This document shows positions 41,113 through 49,921 of a stretch of DNA of 64,000 nucleotides, piece after piece. Within the stretch, counting starts at the first letter, position 1. Each line of letters starts with the position of its first letter. Origin of the DNA: Carthagonibacter sp032251515 (lineage in GTDB: Bacteria; Gemmatimonadota; Gemmatimonadetes; Palauibacterales; Palauibacteraceae); the NCBI GenBank assembly GCA_032251515.1, contig JAVVDU010000009.1, positions 7,846 to 71,845 on the forward strand, read 5' to 3'. The notes under the pieces are model-generated. The model ran no database searches. It saw only the letters and a list, made by a program, of their open reading frames with translations, and was not told where the DNA came from. Made by a program: the position numbers and the translations under genes.

Positions 41113-44100
41113 TCACCCGCGCATGAGGTGGACCCGCTCGCTGCCCAGGAGCGCCCGCAGCTCGGCGAGGAGCTCCGCGTTCGGCGCCACCCGCAGCGAG
41201 CGCGATACGAGCCGCACGGGTTCCGCGTCGGGGCTCGTCCCTCCGCTCCACCGGAGGAGCAGGGGGGCCGGTCCGGGGGACCGCTGCAGCACGGCCCGCA
41301 CCCGGCCGAAGTCGAACTCCGGGGCCGTCTCCTCCCTCCGCATCTCGATGCAGACGCCGATCCGTCCGCTCTCGTTCAGCTCGCTGAGGCGCCGGACGGA
41401 ATCGATGAAGATGGGGGGATTCTCCTCGTCACGCGAGTTTCCCGACACGGTTCCCTCGATGAGAACCGGCGTGTCCTCGGCGAGGATCTCCCTGGCCGCC
41501 GCCCAGGTCTCGCCGAACGCCAGGGCGTCGGCGGTGCCGTGGAAGTCCTCCACCGTCACCCGGCCGTACTCGGCCCCCGACTTCCGCGACACGCGCACGT
41601 CCAGGCCCGTGACCACGCACGCGAGCTCCACCCGCCGCTCCCGCAGCTCGCCGAGCATGGACGTGTTGCACGCCAGCGCGAGGAGGTCGACCAGCTCGCG
41701 GTGCCGCTCCAGCGGGTGGCCCGAGATGTAGAAGCCCAGGACCGCCTTTTCCTCCTTCAGGCGCTCCGCCTCCGTCCAGGGCGCGGTGTCGGGAAGCTCC
41801 GGGTCGGGCCGCCGCGTCTCCTCGCGGGCCCCGAACAGGGAGGCCTGGCCCGAGTCCCGCTCGCGCTGGCGGAGCTGCGCCTCGGCGAGCGCCGACTCGA
41901 GTCCCGCCCTCAGGGCGGCCCGCTCGCCCAGCGCGTCCAGCGCCCCGGAGGCGATGAGGCACTCGATCACGCGCTTGTTGTTCAGCCGCAGGTCCACCCG
42001 CTCGCAGAAGTCGAACAGGGAGGCGAAGGGCCGCACCTCGCGGGCCGCGAGGATGGAGCGGATCGCCGACTCCCCCACGCCCTTGATCGCGCCGAGGCCG
42101 AACCGGATGCGCTCCGCGTCCACCACCGTGAACTTGTAGCCCGACTCGTTCACGTCCGGCGGCAGCACCTCCAGCCCCATGGCCCGGGCCGCGGCGATGC
42201 TCGCCACGACCTTGTCCGTGTTGTCGATGAACGACGAGAGCAGGGCGGCCATGAACTCGGCCGGGTGGTGGGCCCGCAGCCACGCCGTCCGGTAGGAGAT
42301 CACCGCGTAGGCCACCGAGTGGGCCTTGTTGAACCCATAGCGGCCGAACGTGCGGATCAGCTCGGCGATCTCGTCCGCCTTCGCGGGCGCGGCCCCGCGG
42401 TCGACGGTCCGGCGGCGGAACTCGGTCAGCACCTTCTCGGTCAGCTCCGCGTCCTTCTTTCCCACCGCCTTCCGCAGGACGTCCGCCTCGGCGAGCGTGA
42501 ACCCCGCCAGCACGTTCGCCACCCGCATCACCTGCTCCTGGTAGGTGATGACGCCGTAGGTGGGGGCGAGCACCTCCTCCAGCTCGGGCAGCGGGTACTC
42601 GACCGGCTCCACGCCGCGCTTGCGGCGGATGTAGACGTCGGTCATCCCCGAGTCGAGCGGCCCGGGCCGGATCAGGGCGTTCACCGCGATGAGGTCGTCG
42701 AACCGGTCGCAGCGCATGGCGCGCAGCTTCTCGGTGGCGAGCGCCGACTCGAACTGGAACACGCCGCGCGTGCCCCCCGAGGCGAGCATCCGGTAGACCT
42801 CGGGGTCGTCGAGGCCGATCTCCTCCCAGTCGACCTCGATCCCGTGCCGCTCGCGGATCATCTCGACCGCGTCGTGGATCACCGTGAGGGTGCGCAGGCC
42901 GAGGAAGTCCATCTTCAGCATCCCGGCCTTCTCGAGCGCGTTCATGTCGAACTGCGTGATGACCGCGCCCGTGTCCCCGTTCTTCGTGTCGCGGCACACC
43001 GGCACGTATTCGTCCAGCGGCCCGGGGGCGATCACCACCCCGGCCGCGTGCACCGAACTGTGCCGCTTCAGACCCTCGATCCGCATCGTCTCGTCGAGCA
43101 GCCCGCGGATCCGCTCGTCGGACCGGTACAGCTCGGCCAGCTCACGCACCTTCTCCACGGCCTCGGCGAGCGGGACCTGGAAGCCGGGATCGGAGGGAAT
43201 GAGCTTGGCGAGCCGGTCGGTCTCCTGCGGCGTGAAGCCCTGCACGCGCCCCACGTCCCGCACCGCCGCCCGGGCCTGCATGGTGCCGAACGTGATGATC
43301 TGACCCACCGAGTCCGAGCCGTACTTCTCGCGCACGTAGTCGAGCACGCGGGACCGCTTCTCGTAGCAGAAGTCGATGTCGATGTCCGGCATCGACACGC
43401 GGTCCGGGTTCAGGAAGCGCTCGAACAGGAGGTCGAACTCGAGGGGGTCGACGTCCGTGATGCGCAGGCAGTAGGCCACGATCGACCCGGCCGCCGAGCC
43501 TCGCCCCGGCCCCACCGGGACGTCGGCCTCCCGCGCCGCGCGCAGGAAGTCCCACACGATGAGGAAGTAGGAGGCGTAGCCCGTCTCCTCGATCACCCCG
43601 AGCTCGAAGTCGAGGCGCTCCCGTACCTCCGCGGGCAGCGGCGAGCCGTAGCGGTCGGCGGCCCCCCGCTCGGTGAGCCGGCGGAGGTGCGCGTTGTCGC
43701 TCTCCGCGTCCGGCGGCAGGGGAAAGGCCGGAAGGTGATAGCGCCTTTCGAACTGGACGTCGCACATCTCCGCCACGGCCGTCGTCGTCTCGAGCAGCTC
43801 GGGCCGGTCCGGGAACAGAGACGCCATCTCCTCGGCCGACTTGAAGTAGCTCTCCCGGCCGTGGAAGCGGAGCCGGTCGGTGTCGCTCTTCATGGCGCCC
43901 GTGCCGATGCACAGCAGCGTGTCGTGCGCGTCCGCGTCCTCGCGGCGCATGTAGTGCGCGTCGTTCGTGACCAGGACGGGGAGCCCGAGCTCGTCGGCCA
44001 GCCGGAACACCCCCTCGTTCACCTTCGCCTGGCCGGGGATCCCGTGGTCCTGCACCTCGAGGAAGTAGCGGCCCGGGAAGGTGCGGGCGTGCCACTCGGC

Positions 44101-44577
44101 CGCCTCCTTCGCCCGGTCCCAGCGGTCCATCTCCAGGTTCCGGGCCACCTCGCCGGCCAGGCAGGCCGACAGGACGACGATCCCGGAGGCGTGCTCGGCG
44201 AGGATCTCCCGGTCGATCCGGGGCCGGCGGTAGAAGCCCTCCATCCAGCCGCGCGAGCACAGCCGGATCAGGTTCCGGTAGCCCTCAAGATCGGCCGCGA
44301 GGACTACGAGGTGCGCCGACTCGGCCGGCGCGTCGGCGGGTTTCTCGCGGCTGCGGCGGTCGCCGTACGCCACGTAGGCCTCGAAGCCGAGGATGGGGCG
44401 GATGCCCCGGCGGCGCGCCAGCTCCTGGAATTCCCAGGCGCCGTGCAGGTTGCCGTGGTCGGTGACGGCGAGGGCGGGCATCCCGAGCTCCACGGCCCGG
44501 TCGACGAGCGCCTCGACGCGGTTCGCCCCGTCGAGCAGGGAATACTCGCTGTGACAGTGCAGGTGAACGAACGACAT
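41113..44577 (-). CDS. DNA polymerase III subunit alpha
   Basis: Replicative DNA polymerase of 1154 aa. An N-terminal PHP domain (MSFVHLHCHSEYSLLDGANRV, VTDHGNLHGAWEF) is followed by the polymerase core with VPVGPGRGSAAGSIVAYCL. The catalytic acids lie in PDIDIDFCYEKR near residue 395, with FGTMQARAAVRDVGR and KKDAELTEKVLTEFRRR beyond. The C-terminal helix-hairpin-helix and OB regions include CVVTGLDVRVSRKSGAEYGRVTVEDFHG. Full length, DnaE1 type. The ATG at 44577 is chosen because it begins the PHP domain, although no good ribosome site is seen; translation may be coupled to the DUF4837 gene, whose stop is 17 bases upstream. Confidence 0.96.
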   Translation of the reverse strand: MSFVHLHCHSEYSLLDGANRVEALVDRAVELGMPALAVTDHGNLHGAWEFQELARRRGIRPILGFEAYVAYGDRRSREKPADAPAESAHLVVLAADLEGYRNLIRLCSRGWMEGFYRRPRIDREILAEHASGIVVLSACLAGEVARNLEMDRWDRAKEAAEWHARTFPGRYFLEVQDHGIPGQAKVNEGVFRLADELGLPVLVTNDAHYMRREDADAHDTLLCIGTGAMKSDTDRLRFHGRESYFKSAEEMASLFPDRPELLETTTAVAEMCDVQFERRYHLPAFPLPPDAESDNAHLRRLTERGAADRYGSPLPAEVRERLDFELGVIEETGYASYFLIVWDFLRAAREADVPVGPGRGSAAGSIVAYCLRITDVDPLEFDLLFERFLNPDRVSMPDIDIDFCYEKRSRVLDYVREKYGSDSVGQIITFGTMQARAAVRDVGRVQGFTPQETDRLAKLIPSDPGFQVPLAEAVEKVRELAELYRSDERIRGLLDETMRIEGLKRHSSVHAAGVVIAPGPLDEYVPVCRDTKNGDTGAVITQFDMNALEKAGMLKMDFLGLRTLTVIHDAVEMIRERHGIEVDWEEIGLDDPEVYRMLASGGTRGVFQFESALATEKLRAMRCDRFDDLIAVNALIRPGPLDSGMTDVYIRRKRGVEPVEYPLPELEEVLAPTYGVITYQEQVMRVANVLAGFTLAEADVLRKAVGKKDAELTEKVLTEFRRRTVDRGAAPAKADEIAELIRTFGRYGFNKAHSVAYAVISYRTAWLRAHHPAEFMAALLSSFIDNTDKVVASIAAARAMGLEVLPPDVNESGYKFTVVDAERIRFGLGAIKGVGESAIRSILAAREVRPFASLFDFCERVDLRLNNKRVIECLIASGALDALGERAALRAGLESALAEAQLRQRERDSGQASLFGAREETRRPDPELPDTAPWTEAERLKEEKAVLGFYISGHPLERHRELVDLLALACNTSMLGELRERRVELACVVTGLDVRVSRKSGAEYGRVTVEDFHGTADALAFGETWAAAREILAEDTPVLIEGTVSGNSRDEENPPIFIDSVRRLSELNESGRIGVCIEMRREETAPEFDFGRVRAVLQRSPGPAPLLLRWSGGTSPDAEPVRLVSRSLRVAPNAELLAELRALLGSERVHLMRG

Positions 44578-44594
44578 CGGCACGTCCGGCGGAC

Positions 44595-45656
44595 TTACGG
44601 TGCGGCGCAGCGGAACGAGCCCAGGATCTCCTCGATCTGCATCACGAACTGCCACTTCCCGCGGCGGGGGTTCGGAGAGTAGAGCCAGGCGTCGATGAAG
44701 TACGTGGCATCGGGGCAGCGGAGCGCGCGGCCGATGAGCAGACCACCGGCCGGGTAGGCCGCCTCGTCCCGCCACGTCCCCCGGACCTCGATGCCTTCGG
44801 CGCCGCCCACCGCGACCGGGCGGGTGTGCCGCGGATCGAGCTCGAACGCCTGCGGCACGTTGTACTGGGTGGAGTCGATGTCCGAGCGCCATGCCGCGAA
44901 GGCCATCGGCGTCACGGTGTCGCGCGGCGCCACCCGCTGCACGAGGATCGAGCGGATGAGCTCGGACGGGTCGGGGTTGTCGTTGCGGATCAGCGCGATG
45001 TCGCCGTCGCGGAACACGGTCTGGTAGACGTTCGGGACGCGGAGCGAGATCCCGAGGCGCTCCTGCAGTTCCGCCGCGAAGGCCGAGTCCGCCCCGCTCA
45101 CGAACATCCGGTCCAGCGTCCAGGCGCGGTAATCGCGGTCGAGGCGTTCGGCCACCTGCGGCAGCAGGGCGCGCCACGACTCGCGCTCGCGGCCCGGCTC
45201 GAGGACCGCGGCCGTGACGGCCTGTCCGGTGGCCCACACAGCCGGGGTCTGGAAGAGCTCCGGTGGAGACAGGGCGTCCCGGCCAGCCGCCTCGGCCGCC
45301 TGCGCCACCAGCGGGTCGTCGGGGGTCCCGAACACCAGCACCTGCCGCCACAGGAGGAGCTCGTTCATCTCGTCGGCGCCCGGCGCGACCCACGTGACGT
45401 GGAACTTCTTCTCGTCCCGGGTCGTGAACAGCGTCTCCTCGAGCGCGTCGTACGTGGCGTACTCCATGTCCGCCCACAGCGCGGAGTCGGCGATGAGGAT
45501 CAGCGAGTCGGCCTCGCCCATCGCATTGGGACGACCGCAGGCGGCCAGCGCGGCAGCGGCGACGGCCGCCAGGGCGAGCGGGCGGCCGGCGCGGGACGCG
45601 AGGTTGCGGGACGGTTTCGACATATGAACTCGTAACACGCTGTAATAGTTGGACAT
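44595..45656 (-). CDS. DUF4837-family lipoprotein
   Basis: Envelope lipoprotein of unknown role, 353 aa from the ATG at 45656 (GGAGGCG eight bases upstream) or 342 aa from the ATG at 45623, which has no ribosome site but a more normal signal peptide. Lipobox ALAAC. The C-terminal pattern TWRDEAAYPAGGLLI plus WLYSPNPRRGKWQFVMQIEEILGSFR is characteristic of DUF4837, a family seen mainly in Bacteroidota and relatives. Family members are often written as two similar halves; here a repeated fold may be present (LFTTRDEKKFHVTWVAPG, IALIRNDNPDPSELIRSIL). It is the first gene of the dnaE operon. Confidence 0.85.
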   Translation of the reverse strand: MSNYYSVLRVHMSKPSRNLASRAGRPLALAAVAAAALAACGRPNAMGEADSLILIADSALWADMEYATYDALEETLFTTRDEKKFHVTWVAPGADEMNELLLWRQVLVFGTPDDPLVAQAAEAAGRDALSPPELFQTPAVWATGQAVTAAVLEPGRERESWRALLPQVAERLDRDYRAWTLDRMFVSGADSAFAAELQERLGISLRVPNVYQTVFRDGDIALIRNDNPDPSELIRSILVQRVAPRDTVTPMAFAAWRSDIDSTQYNVPQAFELDPRHTRPVAVGGAEGIEVRGTWRDEAAYPAGGLLIGRALRCPDATYFIDAWLYSPNPRRGKWQFVMQIEEILGSFRCAAP

Positions 45657-45737
45657 GTGGGTTCGCCTCCGGGCTCGCGGGGGCCGCTCGGGGATCCCGC
45701 CTCGGCGCGGCGCGCGGACTGCGACGGCCATGTGCGC

Positions 45738-45767
45738 AAGGTACAGCGGGCCTGCGACGGCCAGCAA
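45738..45767 (-). promoter_or_regulatory. Possible promoter of the DUF4837-dnaE-metG operon
   Basis: Minus strand TTGCTG (45767-45762) and TACCTT (45743-45738), spacer 18 bases. The -10 is the same hexamer as at the tRNA-Ile promoter. Predicted start near 45731, 75 bases before the ATG at 45656. Confidence 0.45.
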
Positions 45768-45906
45768 CGGGCGTCCCGGGGGGCGCCGGGCGGACGGGCG
45801 GAGATCCCGGCGCGCGGGCCCCGGAGCGCGGCGCCGACGGCCCCGGGAGCGCCGGGCGGAGGGACCGCGAACTTCGCCGCCGCCCCCGGTGTACCGACGA
45901 CCGGCC

Positions 45907-45971
45907 GGATCCCGGGCGGGTGACCCCGGAGCCCCGGCGGGCCATCCCGGAATCCCCGGGCGGGCGATCCC
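45907..45971 (+). repeat. Three imperfect 21-23-base tandem repeats before typA
   Basis: Units at 45907-45927, 45928-45948 and 45949-45971 share the pattern GGA(N)CCC(C)GG(G)CGGG followed by (N)ACCC or ATCCC. They lie in the probable 5' leader of typA. Function unknown. Confidence 0.5.
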
Positions 45972-45998
45972 GCGACACCAGAGAGGCGCCGCACCGCC

Positions 45999-47867
45999 GT
46001 GCCATCCATACGCAACATCGCGATCATCGCGCACGTCGACCACGGGAAGACGACCCTCGTCGACCAGCTCCTGCGCCAGGCCGGGGCGTTCCGCGCCGGG
46101 CAGGACGTGCAGGAGCGCGTCCTCGACTCGAACCCGCTGGAGCGCGAGCGGGGGATCACGATCTTCTCGAAGAACGCGGCCGTCCACTGGCGGGCCGCGG
46201 ACGGGTCCGACGTCAAGATCAACATCGTCGACACGCCCGGGCACGCCGACTTCGGCGGCGAGGTGGAGCGGATCCTCCGCATGGTGGACGGCTGCCTGCT
46301 GCTCGTCGACGCGTTCGAAGGCCCGATGCCGCAGACCCGCTTCGTGACCCGGAAGGCCCTCGAGCTGGGGCTCCACCCGGTCGTCGTGATCAACAAGGTC
46401 GACCGGCCCGACTCCGACCCGGAACGGGTCCACGACGAGGTGCTCGACCTGCTGATCGAGCTGGAGGCGAGCGACACGCAGCTCGACGCCCCGTTCGTCT
46501 ACGCGTCGGCCCGGGACGGATGGGCCTCTAGCGATCCCGGCGCCCGCAGCGGCACGCTGACGCCGCTGTTCGAGACCGTGCTGCGCTCCGTGCCTCCGCC
46601 GCGCGGCGAGCCTGACGGTCCGTTCCAGCTCCTCGTCTCGACCCTCGACCACTCGCCCTACCTCGGCCGCCTGGCGATCGGCCGGATCGAGCGGGGCCGG
46701 GTGCGGGCGGGCGACACGATCGCCGCCTGGCAGCTCGGCGCCGATGCGCCCGGCGCTCCGTCCCGCGTCTCGAAGCTGTTCGGCTTCGAGGCTCTCGGCC
46801 GGGCCGAGATCGAGTCCGCCGCGGCGGGCGAGATCGTGGCCGTCGCCGGGATCGAGGGTATCGAGATCGGGGCCACGCTGTGCGACCCGGAGGCGTCCGA
46901 GCGCCTGGCCGGTATCGCCGTCGAGCCCCCGACCCTGTCGGTGGAGTTCCGGCCCAACACCTCGCCGTTCTCCGGGCGGAGCGGCCGCTTCGTGACCTCC
47001 CGCCAGCTGCGCGACCGCCTGCTGCGCGAGGTGCAGAGCAACGTCGCGCTGCGGGTGGAGGAGACCGAGGAGCCCGACCGGTTCCGCGTCGCGGGCCGCG
47101 GAGAGCTCCACCTGGCGATCCTGATGGAGACGATGCGGCGGGAGGGGTACGAATTCGCGGTCTCGCGGCCGCACGTGATCACCCGCCCGGGCCCGGACGG
47201 CCGGATCCAGGAGCCCTACGAAGAGGTCGTGGCGGACGTCCCCGCTTCGATGGTGGGCGTCGTCATGCAGGGGCTCGGCGAGCGGAAGGGGGAAATGACG
47301 GACATGGAGAAGGGCGACGGTGATCTCGTCCGGCTGCACTTCCTCGTCCCGTCGCGCGCCCTCACGGGCTACCGCTCGGAGTTCCTCACCGAGACGCGCG
47401 GCGAAGGCACGCTGCACCGGCAGTTCGCCCGCTACGGACCGTGGGCCGGAGACATCGAGGGCCGCCGCACCGGCGCGCTCGTGGCGATGAGCACCGGAAC
47501 GGCGACCGGTTACGCCCTGTTCAACGTGCAGGAGCGCGGCGGCCTGTTCATCGGCCCGGGCGCCGAGGTGTACGACGGGATGATCGTTGGCGAGCACGCG
47601 CGGGAGAACGACCTCGAGGTGAACGTCACGAAGGGGAAGAAGCTGACCAACGTCCGGGCCTCCGGGTCGGACGACGCGATCCTGCTCGAGCCGCCCCGCG
47701 ACGTCACGCTGGAGTTCGGGCTCGAATTCATCGTGGAGGACGAGCTCGTCGAGGTCACCCCCGACGCGATCCGCCTTCGCAAGCGCTCGCTGAACACCCA
47801 CGACCGCAAGCGGGACCGCAAGGCCATCGAGGCGCGGGCCGCCGCCGGGCACACCGCCCGGACCTGA
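45999..47867 (+). CDS. Ribosome-associated GTPase TypA/BipA
   Basis: Translational GTPase of 622 aa that binds the ribosome and helps subunit assembly and growth under stress. G1 is AHVDHGKTTL, G2 falls in ERERGITI, G3 is VDTPGHADFGGEVER, and G4 is NKVDRP. The C-terminal half has the EF-G-like domains and BipA-specific C-terminal domain (GRGELHLAILMETMRREGYEFAVSRP, then KGKKLTNVRASGSDDAILLEPP). GTG start, with an AGAGAGGCG ribosome site slightly distant. Normal length. Confidence 0.95.
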   Translation: MPSIRNIAIIAHVDHGKTTLVDQLLRQAGAFRAGQDVQERVLDSNPLERERGITIFSKNAAVHWRAADGSDVKINIVDTPGHADFGGEVERILRMVDGCLLLVDAFEGPMPQTRFVTRKALELGLHPVVVINKVDRPDSDPERVHDEVLDLLIELEASDTQLDAPFVYASARDGWASSDPGARSGTLTPLFETVLRSVPPPRGEPDGPFQLLVSTLDHSPYLGRLAIGRIERGRVRAGDTIAAWQLGADAPGAPSRVSKLFGFEALGRAEIESAAAGEIVAVAGIEGIEIGATLCDPEASERLAGIAVEPPTLSVEFRPNTSPFSGRSGRFVTSRQLRDRLLREVQSNVALRVEETEEPDRFRVAGRGELHLAILMETMRREGYEFAVSRPHVITRPGPDGRIQEPYEEVVADVPASMVGVVMQGLGERKGEMTDMEKGDGDLVRLHFLVPSRALTGYRSEFLTETRGEGTLHRQFARYGPWAGDIEGRRTGALVAMSTGTATGYALFNVQERGGLFIGPGAEVYDGMIVGEHARENDLEVNVTKGKKLTNVRASGSDDAILLEPPRDVTLEFGLEFIVEDELVEVTPDAIRLRKRSLNTHDRKRDRKAIEARAAAGHTART

Positions 47868-47929
47868 TCCGGGGACCCGGCCGGGCCCCGGGGTCACCTC
47901 ACCGCCCTGCCCGCGCGCCCCGCGCGGAC

Positions 47930-47958
47930 TTGACACCGCCCCTCGCGGACGCTACAAG
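47930..47958 (+). promoter_or_regulatory. Strong sigma70-type promoter of the acidic protein gene
   Basis: TTGACA (47930-47935, full consensus) and TACAAG (47953-47958) with a 17-base spacer, in the 156 bases after typA. Predicted start near 47965, leader about 60 bases. Confidence 0.75.
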
Positions 47959-48023
47959 AGCGCGGATCGGCCCGGCCCCCCGCCGTCTGCCGAGCGACTG
48001 GTAACCCCCGCGGAGGAAGACCG

Positions 48024-48409
48024 ATGCCGCAGCTGACCGCCGCCCGTCCGGGCCACGACGACGCGACCCTTCCCTGGGTGGCACGGCTGGACGACGACGA
48101 GGACATCGAAGAGGAAGTCGAAGAGGACCTCGAAGACGACGACTGGGACGACCTCGACGACCTCGACGACTGGGAGGACGAGTTCGACGACGACGAGCTC
48201 GACGAGGACGAGATCGAGGACTTCGTGGCGGACGACGAGGANNNNNNNNNNNNNNNNNNNNNNNNNNNNNNNNNNNNNNNNNNNNNNNNNNNNNNNNNNN
48301 NNNNNNNNNNNNNNNNNNNNNNNNNNNNNNNNNNNNNNNNNACGACGACGAGCTCGACGAGGACGAGATCGAGGACTTCGTGGCGGACGACGAGGAAGAG
48401 GAGTGGTAG
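48024..48409 (+). CDS. Highly acidic small protein, interrupted by assembly gap
   Basis: ATG with GGAGGAAG upstream. The frame runs through 218 bases to an N gap; the sequence resumes with the same 55 bases. Merging the two copies gives one uninterrupted frame of 76 aa ending EEEEW, so the gap is almost surely artificial. From about residue 22 on, roughly 40 of 55 residues are Asp or Glu, with a few Trp, Leu and Phe. No family is recognised. Such proteins can mimic nucleic acid or bind basic partners or metal ions, but nothing here decides. The repeat-like GAC/GAG codons may have caused the break. A strong promoter precedes it. Confidence 0.75.
48187..48396. repeat. 55-base direct duplication flanking the second N gap
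   Basis: Bases 48187-48241 and 48342-48396 are identical over 55 positions and abut the 100-N gap. Collapse restores an open frame. The length equals that of the duplication at the first gap. Confidence 0.9.
48242..48341. other. Assembly gap (100 N)
   Basis: A run of exactly 100 N inside the acidic protein gene. Because of the identical flanks no sequence is likely missing. Confidence 0.95.
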
Positions 48410-48416
48410 CCGCCGG

Positions 48417-48444
48417 TTGACGCGGGCCGGACGGAGACTACCTT
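48417..48444 (+). promoter_or_regulatory. Promoter of the tRNA-Ile gene
   Basis: TTGACG (48417-48422) and TACCTT (48439-48444), spacer 16 bases, begins seven bases after the acidic protein stop. Predicted start near 48451, about 85 bases before the tRNA. Confidence 0.5.
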
Positions 48445-48535
48445 GTCGCCGTGAAGCGCGGGCCGGCCGAACCGGCTCGCGCTTTCGTTCCCGGGCCGCG
48501 GCACCCCGCCGCGCGAGGCCGGCCGGGAGCGAAGG

Positions 48536-48610
<75 letters not shown>

Positions 48611-48777
48611 TCCCCCTGATCGCAATCAGCGCAGTCGGTTACGGGGTGCACACTGCAGGCTCGCGCCCCTCCTTTGCCCTCGGGTAACGCTCGCCGGTAA
48701 CAAACGCGCTGGATCGCCGCCTCCATCCGGTATGGTGCGATGTGGAACACATGCACCGGCAGCCGATGGGAGGCGAC

Positions 48778-49310
48778 ATGCCCCGGAAGCGAAACAGCCG
48801 CATCTACCGGAAGCGGGACCGCTATTACGGCGACTTCCGCGACTACGCGGATGTCGGCGGGAAGCAGGAGGCCCTCAACCCCGCCGGCGAGCGCCGGGCC
48901 ACCCGCGACCTCGAGGAGGCCAGGACCCTGGCCGAAGCCCGCATCGAGGAGCTCGAGCGGCTCCGGAGCAACCGCATCACCGTCGAGCCCGGGTGTGACC
49001 TCACCCGGCTCGGTGACTTCGTCGACCACCATCTCGAGCGGGAAGCGGTCCTGACGGCAAACACCACGGCGTGGCTCGGGCAGGTGGACCGCCACCTGGA
49101 GGAGGCCATTCTGTTCTTCGGCGCAAAGATGAAGCTCCGCGAGATCGGAGCGCCCCGAATTGCGGAGTATGCCGTACATCTGACGACGGTCCCGAAGCGG
49201 GGGCACCCCGATCGCAGGTACGGCGTGATCGGCCCGGGCAGCCAGCGCAAGTACCTCAACTCGCTCTCCAAGCTCTTCCGGCGCGCGATCGCCGAGGGCC
49301 TGGTGCCGCT
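48778..49310 (+). pseudogene. Tyrosine recombinase, N-terminal half only
   Basis: Starts at the ATG of 48778 (GGGAGGC upstream) as MPRKRNSRIYRKRDRYYGDFRDYADVG, an N-terminal arm-binding domain seen in tRNA-linked tyrosine integrases. It continues through the core-binding domain (LEEAILFFGAKMKLREIGAPRIAEYAVHL, then GSQRKYLNSLSKLFRRAIAEGLVP). At about 49305 similarity to integrases stops and the sequence becomes sodium-symporter coding in another frame. The catalytic domain with the R-H-R-Y residues is missing. An in-frame ATG at 48742 is possible but adds an unlike leader. Confidence 0.75.
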
Positions 49311-49902
49311 TCACGCCGATGCTGGTGCTGGCGCTGGGGGGCCCCTACATGGTGGTCTACGGCTCCTACCTGGACGCCGACGAGGACCTGGGGGCCAACG
49401 CCCTCTGGACCGTGGGAGGGGATACGGCCATCGGGCTCTTGGCCGGGCTGGCCCTTTTCCCGGCGGTCTTCGCGCTGGGTCTGGATCCGAGCAGCGGTCC
49501 GGATCTGCTCTTCACCACCCTGCCCGAGGTCTTCGCCCGGGTTCCTGCCGCGGCACTCTTCGGGGCCATGCTCTTCCTGGGATTGGCCGGCGTGGCGTTC
49601 CTCTCCGAAGTGGCGGCCTTCGAGGTCCTGGTGGCCGGCCTCACCGACAACAGCGGGCTGGATCGGACGCGAGCCGTGTGGATCATGGGGCGGTGGGGTT
49701 CCTCTTCTCTCTCCCGCCGACGCTGAACATGGACGTCTTCGTCCCCTGGGACCTCACCTTCGGATCCGGGCTCCAGACCGCCGGAATGCTGCTGGCGGTG
49801 TGTACCGCCGGGTGGGCTTTCCGGCGGGCCGAGGCGGTGGCCGAGCTGGCCCGGGATCAGTCGACTCTCCTCCCTGCCCGGCAGGGGGGCAATGGTGCAT
49901 GA
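49307..49902 (+). pseudogene. Sodium-dependent (NSS-family) symporter, 3' part with frameshift
   Basis: From about 49307 the frame reads FTPMLVLALGGPYMVVYGSYL and then LLAGLALFPAVFALGLDPSSGPDLLFTTLPEVFAR, the middle helices of neurotransmitter:sodium symporters (FxLxLGxGxMxxYGSYL pattern). Near 49690 the frame breaks: after RAVWIMG the continuation GFLFSLPPTLNMDVFVPWDLTFGSG and AGMLLAVCTAGWAF lies one base over, as if one base were lost. The first five or so helices are missing at the 5' junction. It is therefore both truncated and frameshifted. A sequencing or assembly error could explain the frameshift. Confidence 0.75.
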
Positions 49903-49921
49903 GGACTACTCGGGCCGGAGC

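Larger units (their letters stand above)
45657..45998. other. Divergent intergenic region with promoter and short tandem repeats
   Basis: No gene is seen in these 342 bases between the DUF4837 and typA genes. It holds a promoter candidate for the leftward operon (45738-45767) and a run of three 21-23-base imperfect repeats (45907-45971) just before typA. No rightward promoter for typA could be recognised. Confidence 0.5.

Noticed and set aside
41113..46005. Longer dnaE product starting at 46005
   Set aside because: The extra 476 codons are antisense to the DUF4837 gene and have no domain. The PHP domain begins exactly at the ATG of 44577.
48742..49902. A single 386-aa fusion protein from integrase to symporter tail
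   Set aside because: The frame is open by chance across three different pieces: integrase, an out-of-frame symporter middle, and a symporter end that returns to the frame after a frameshift. The middle of the translated product matches nothing.
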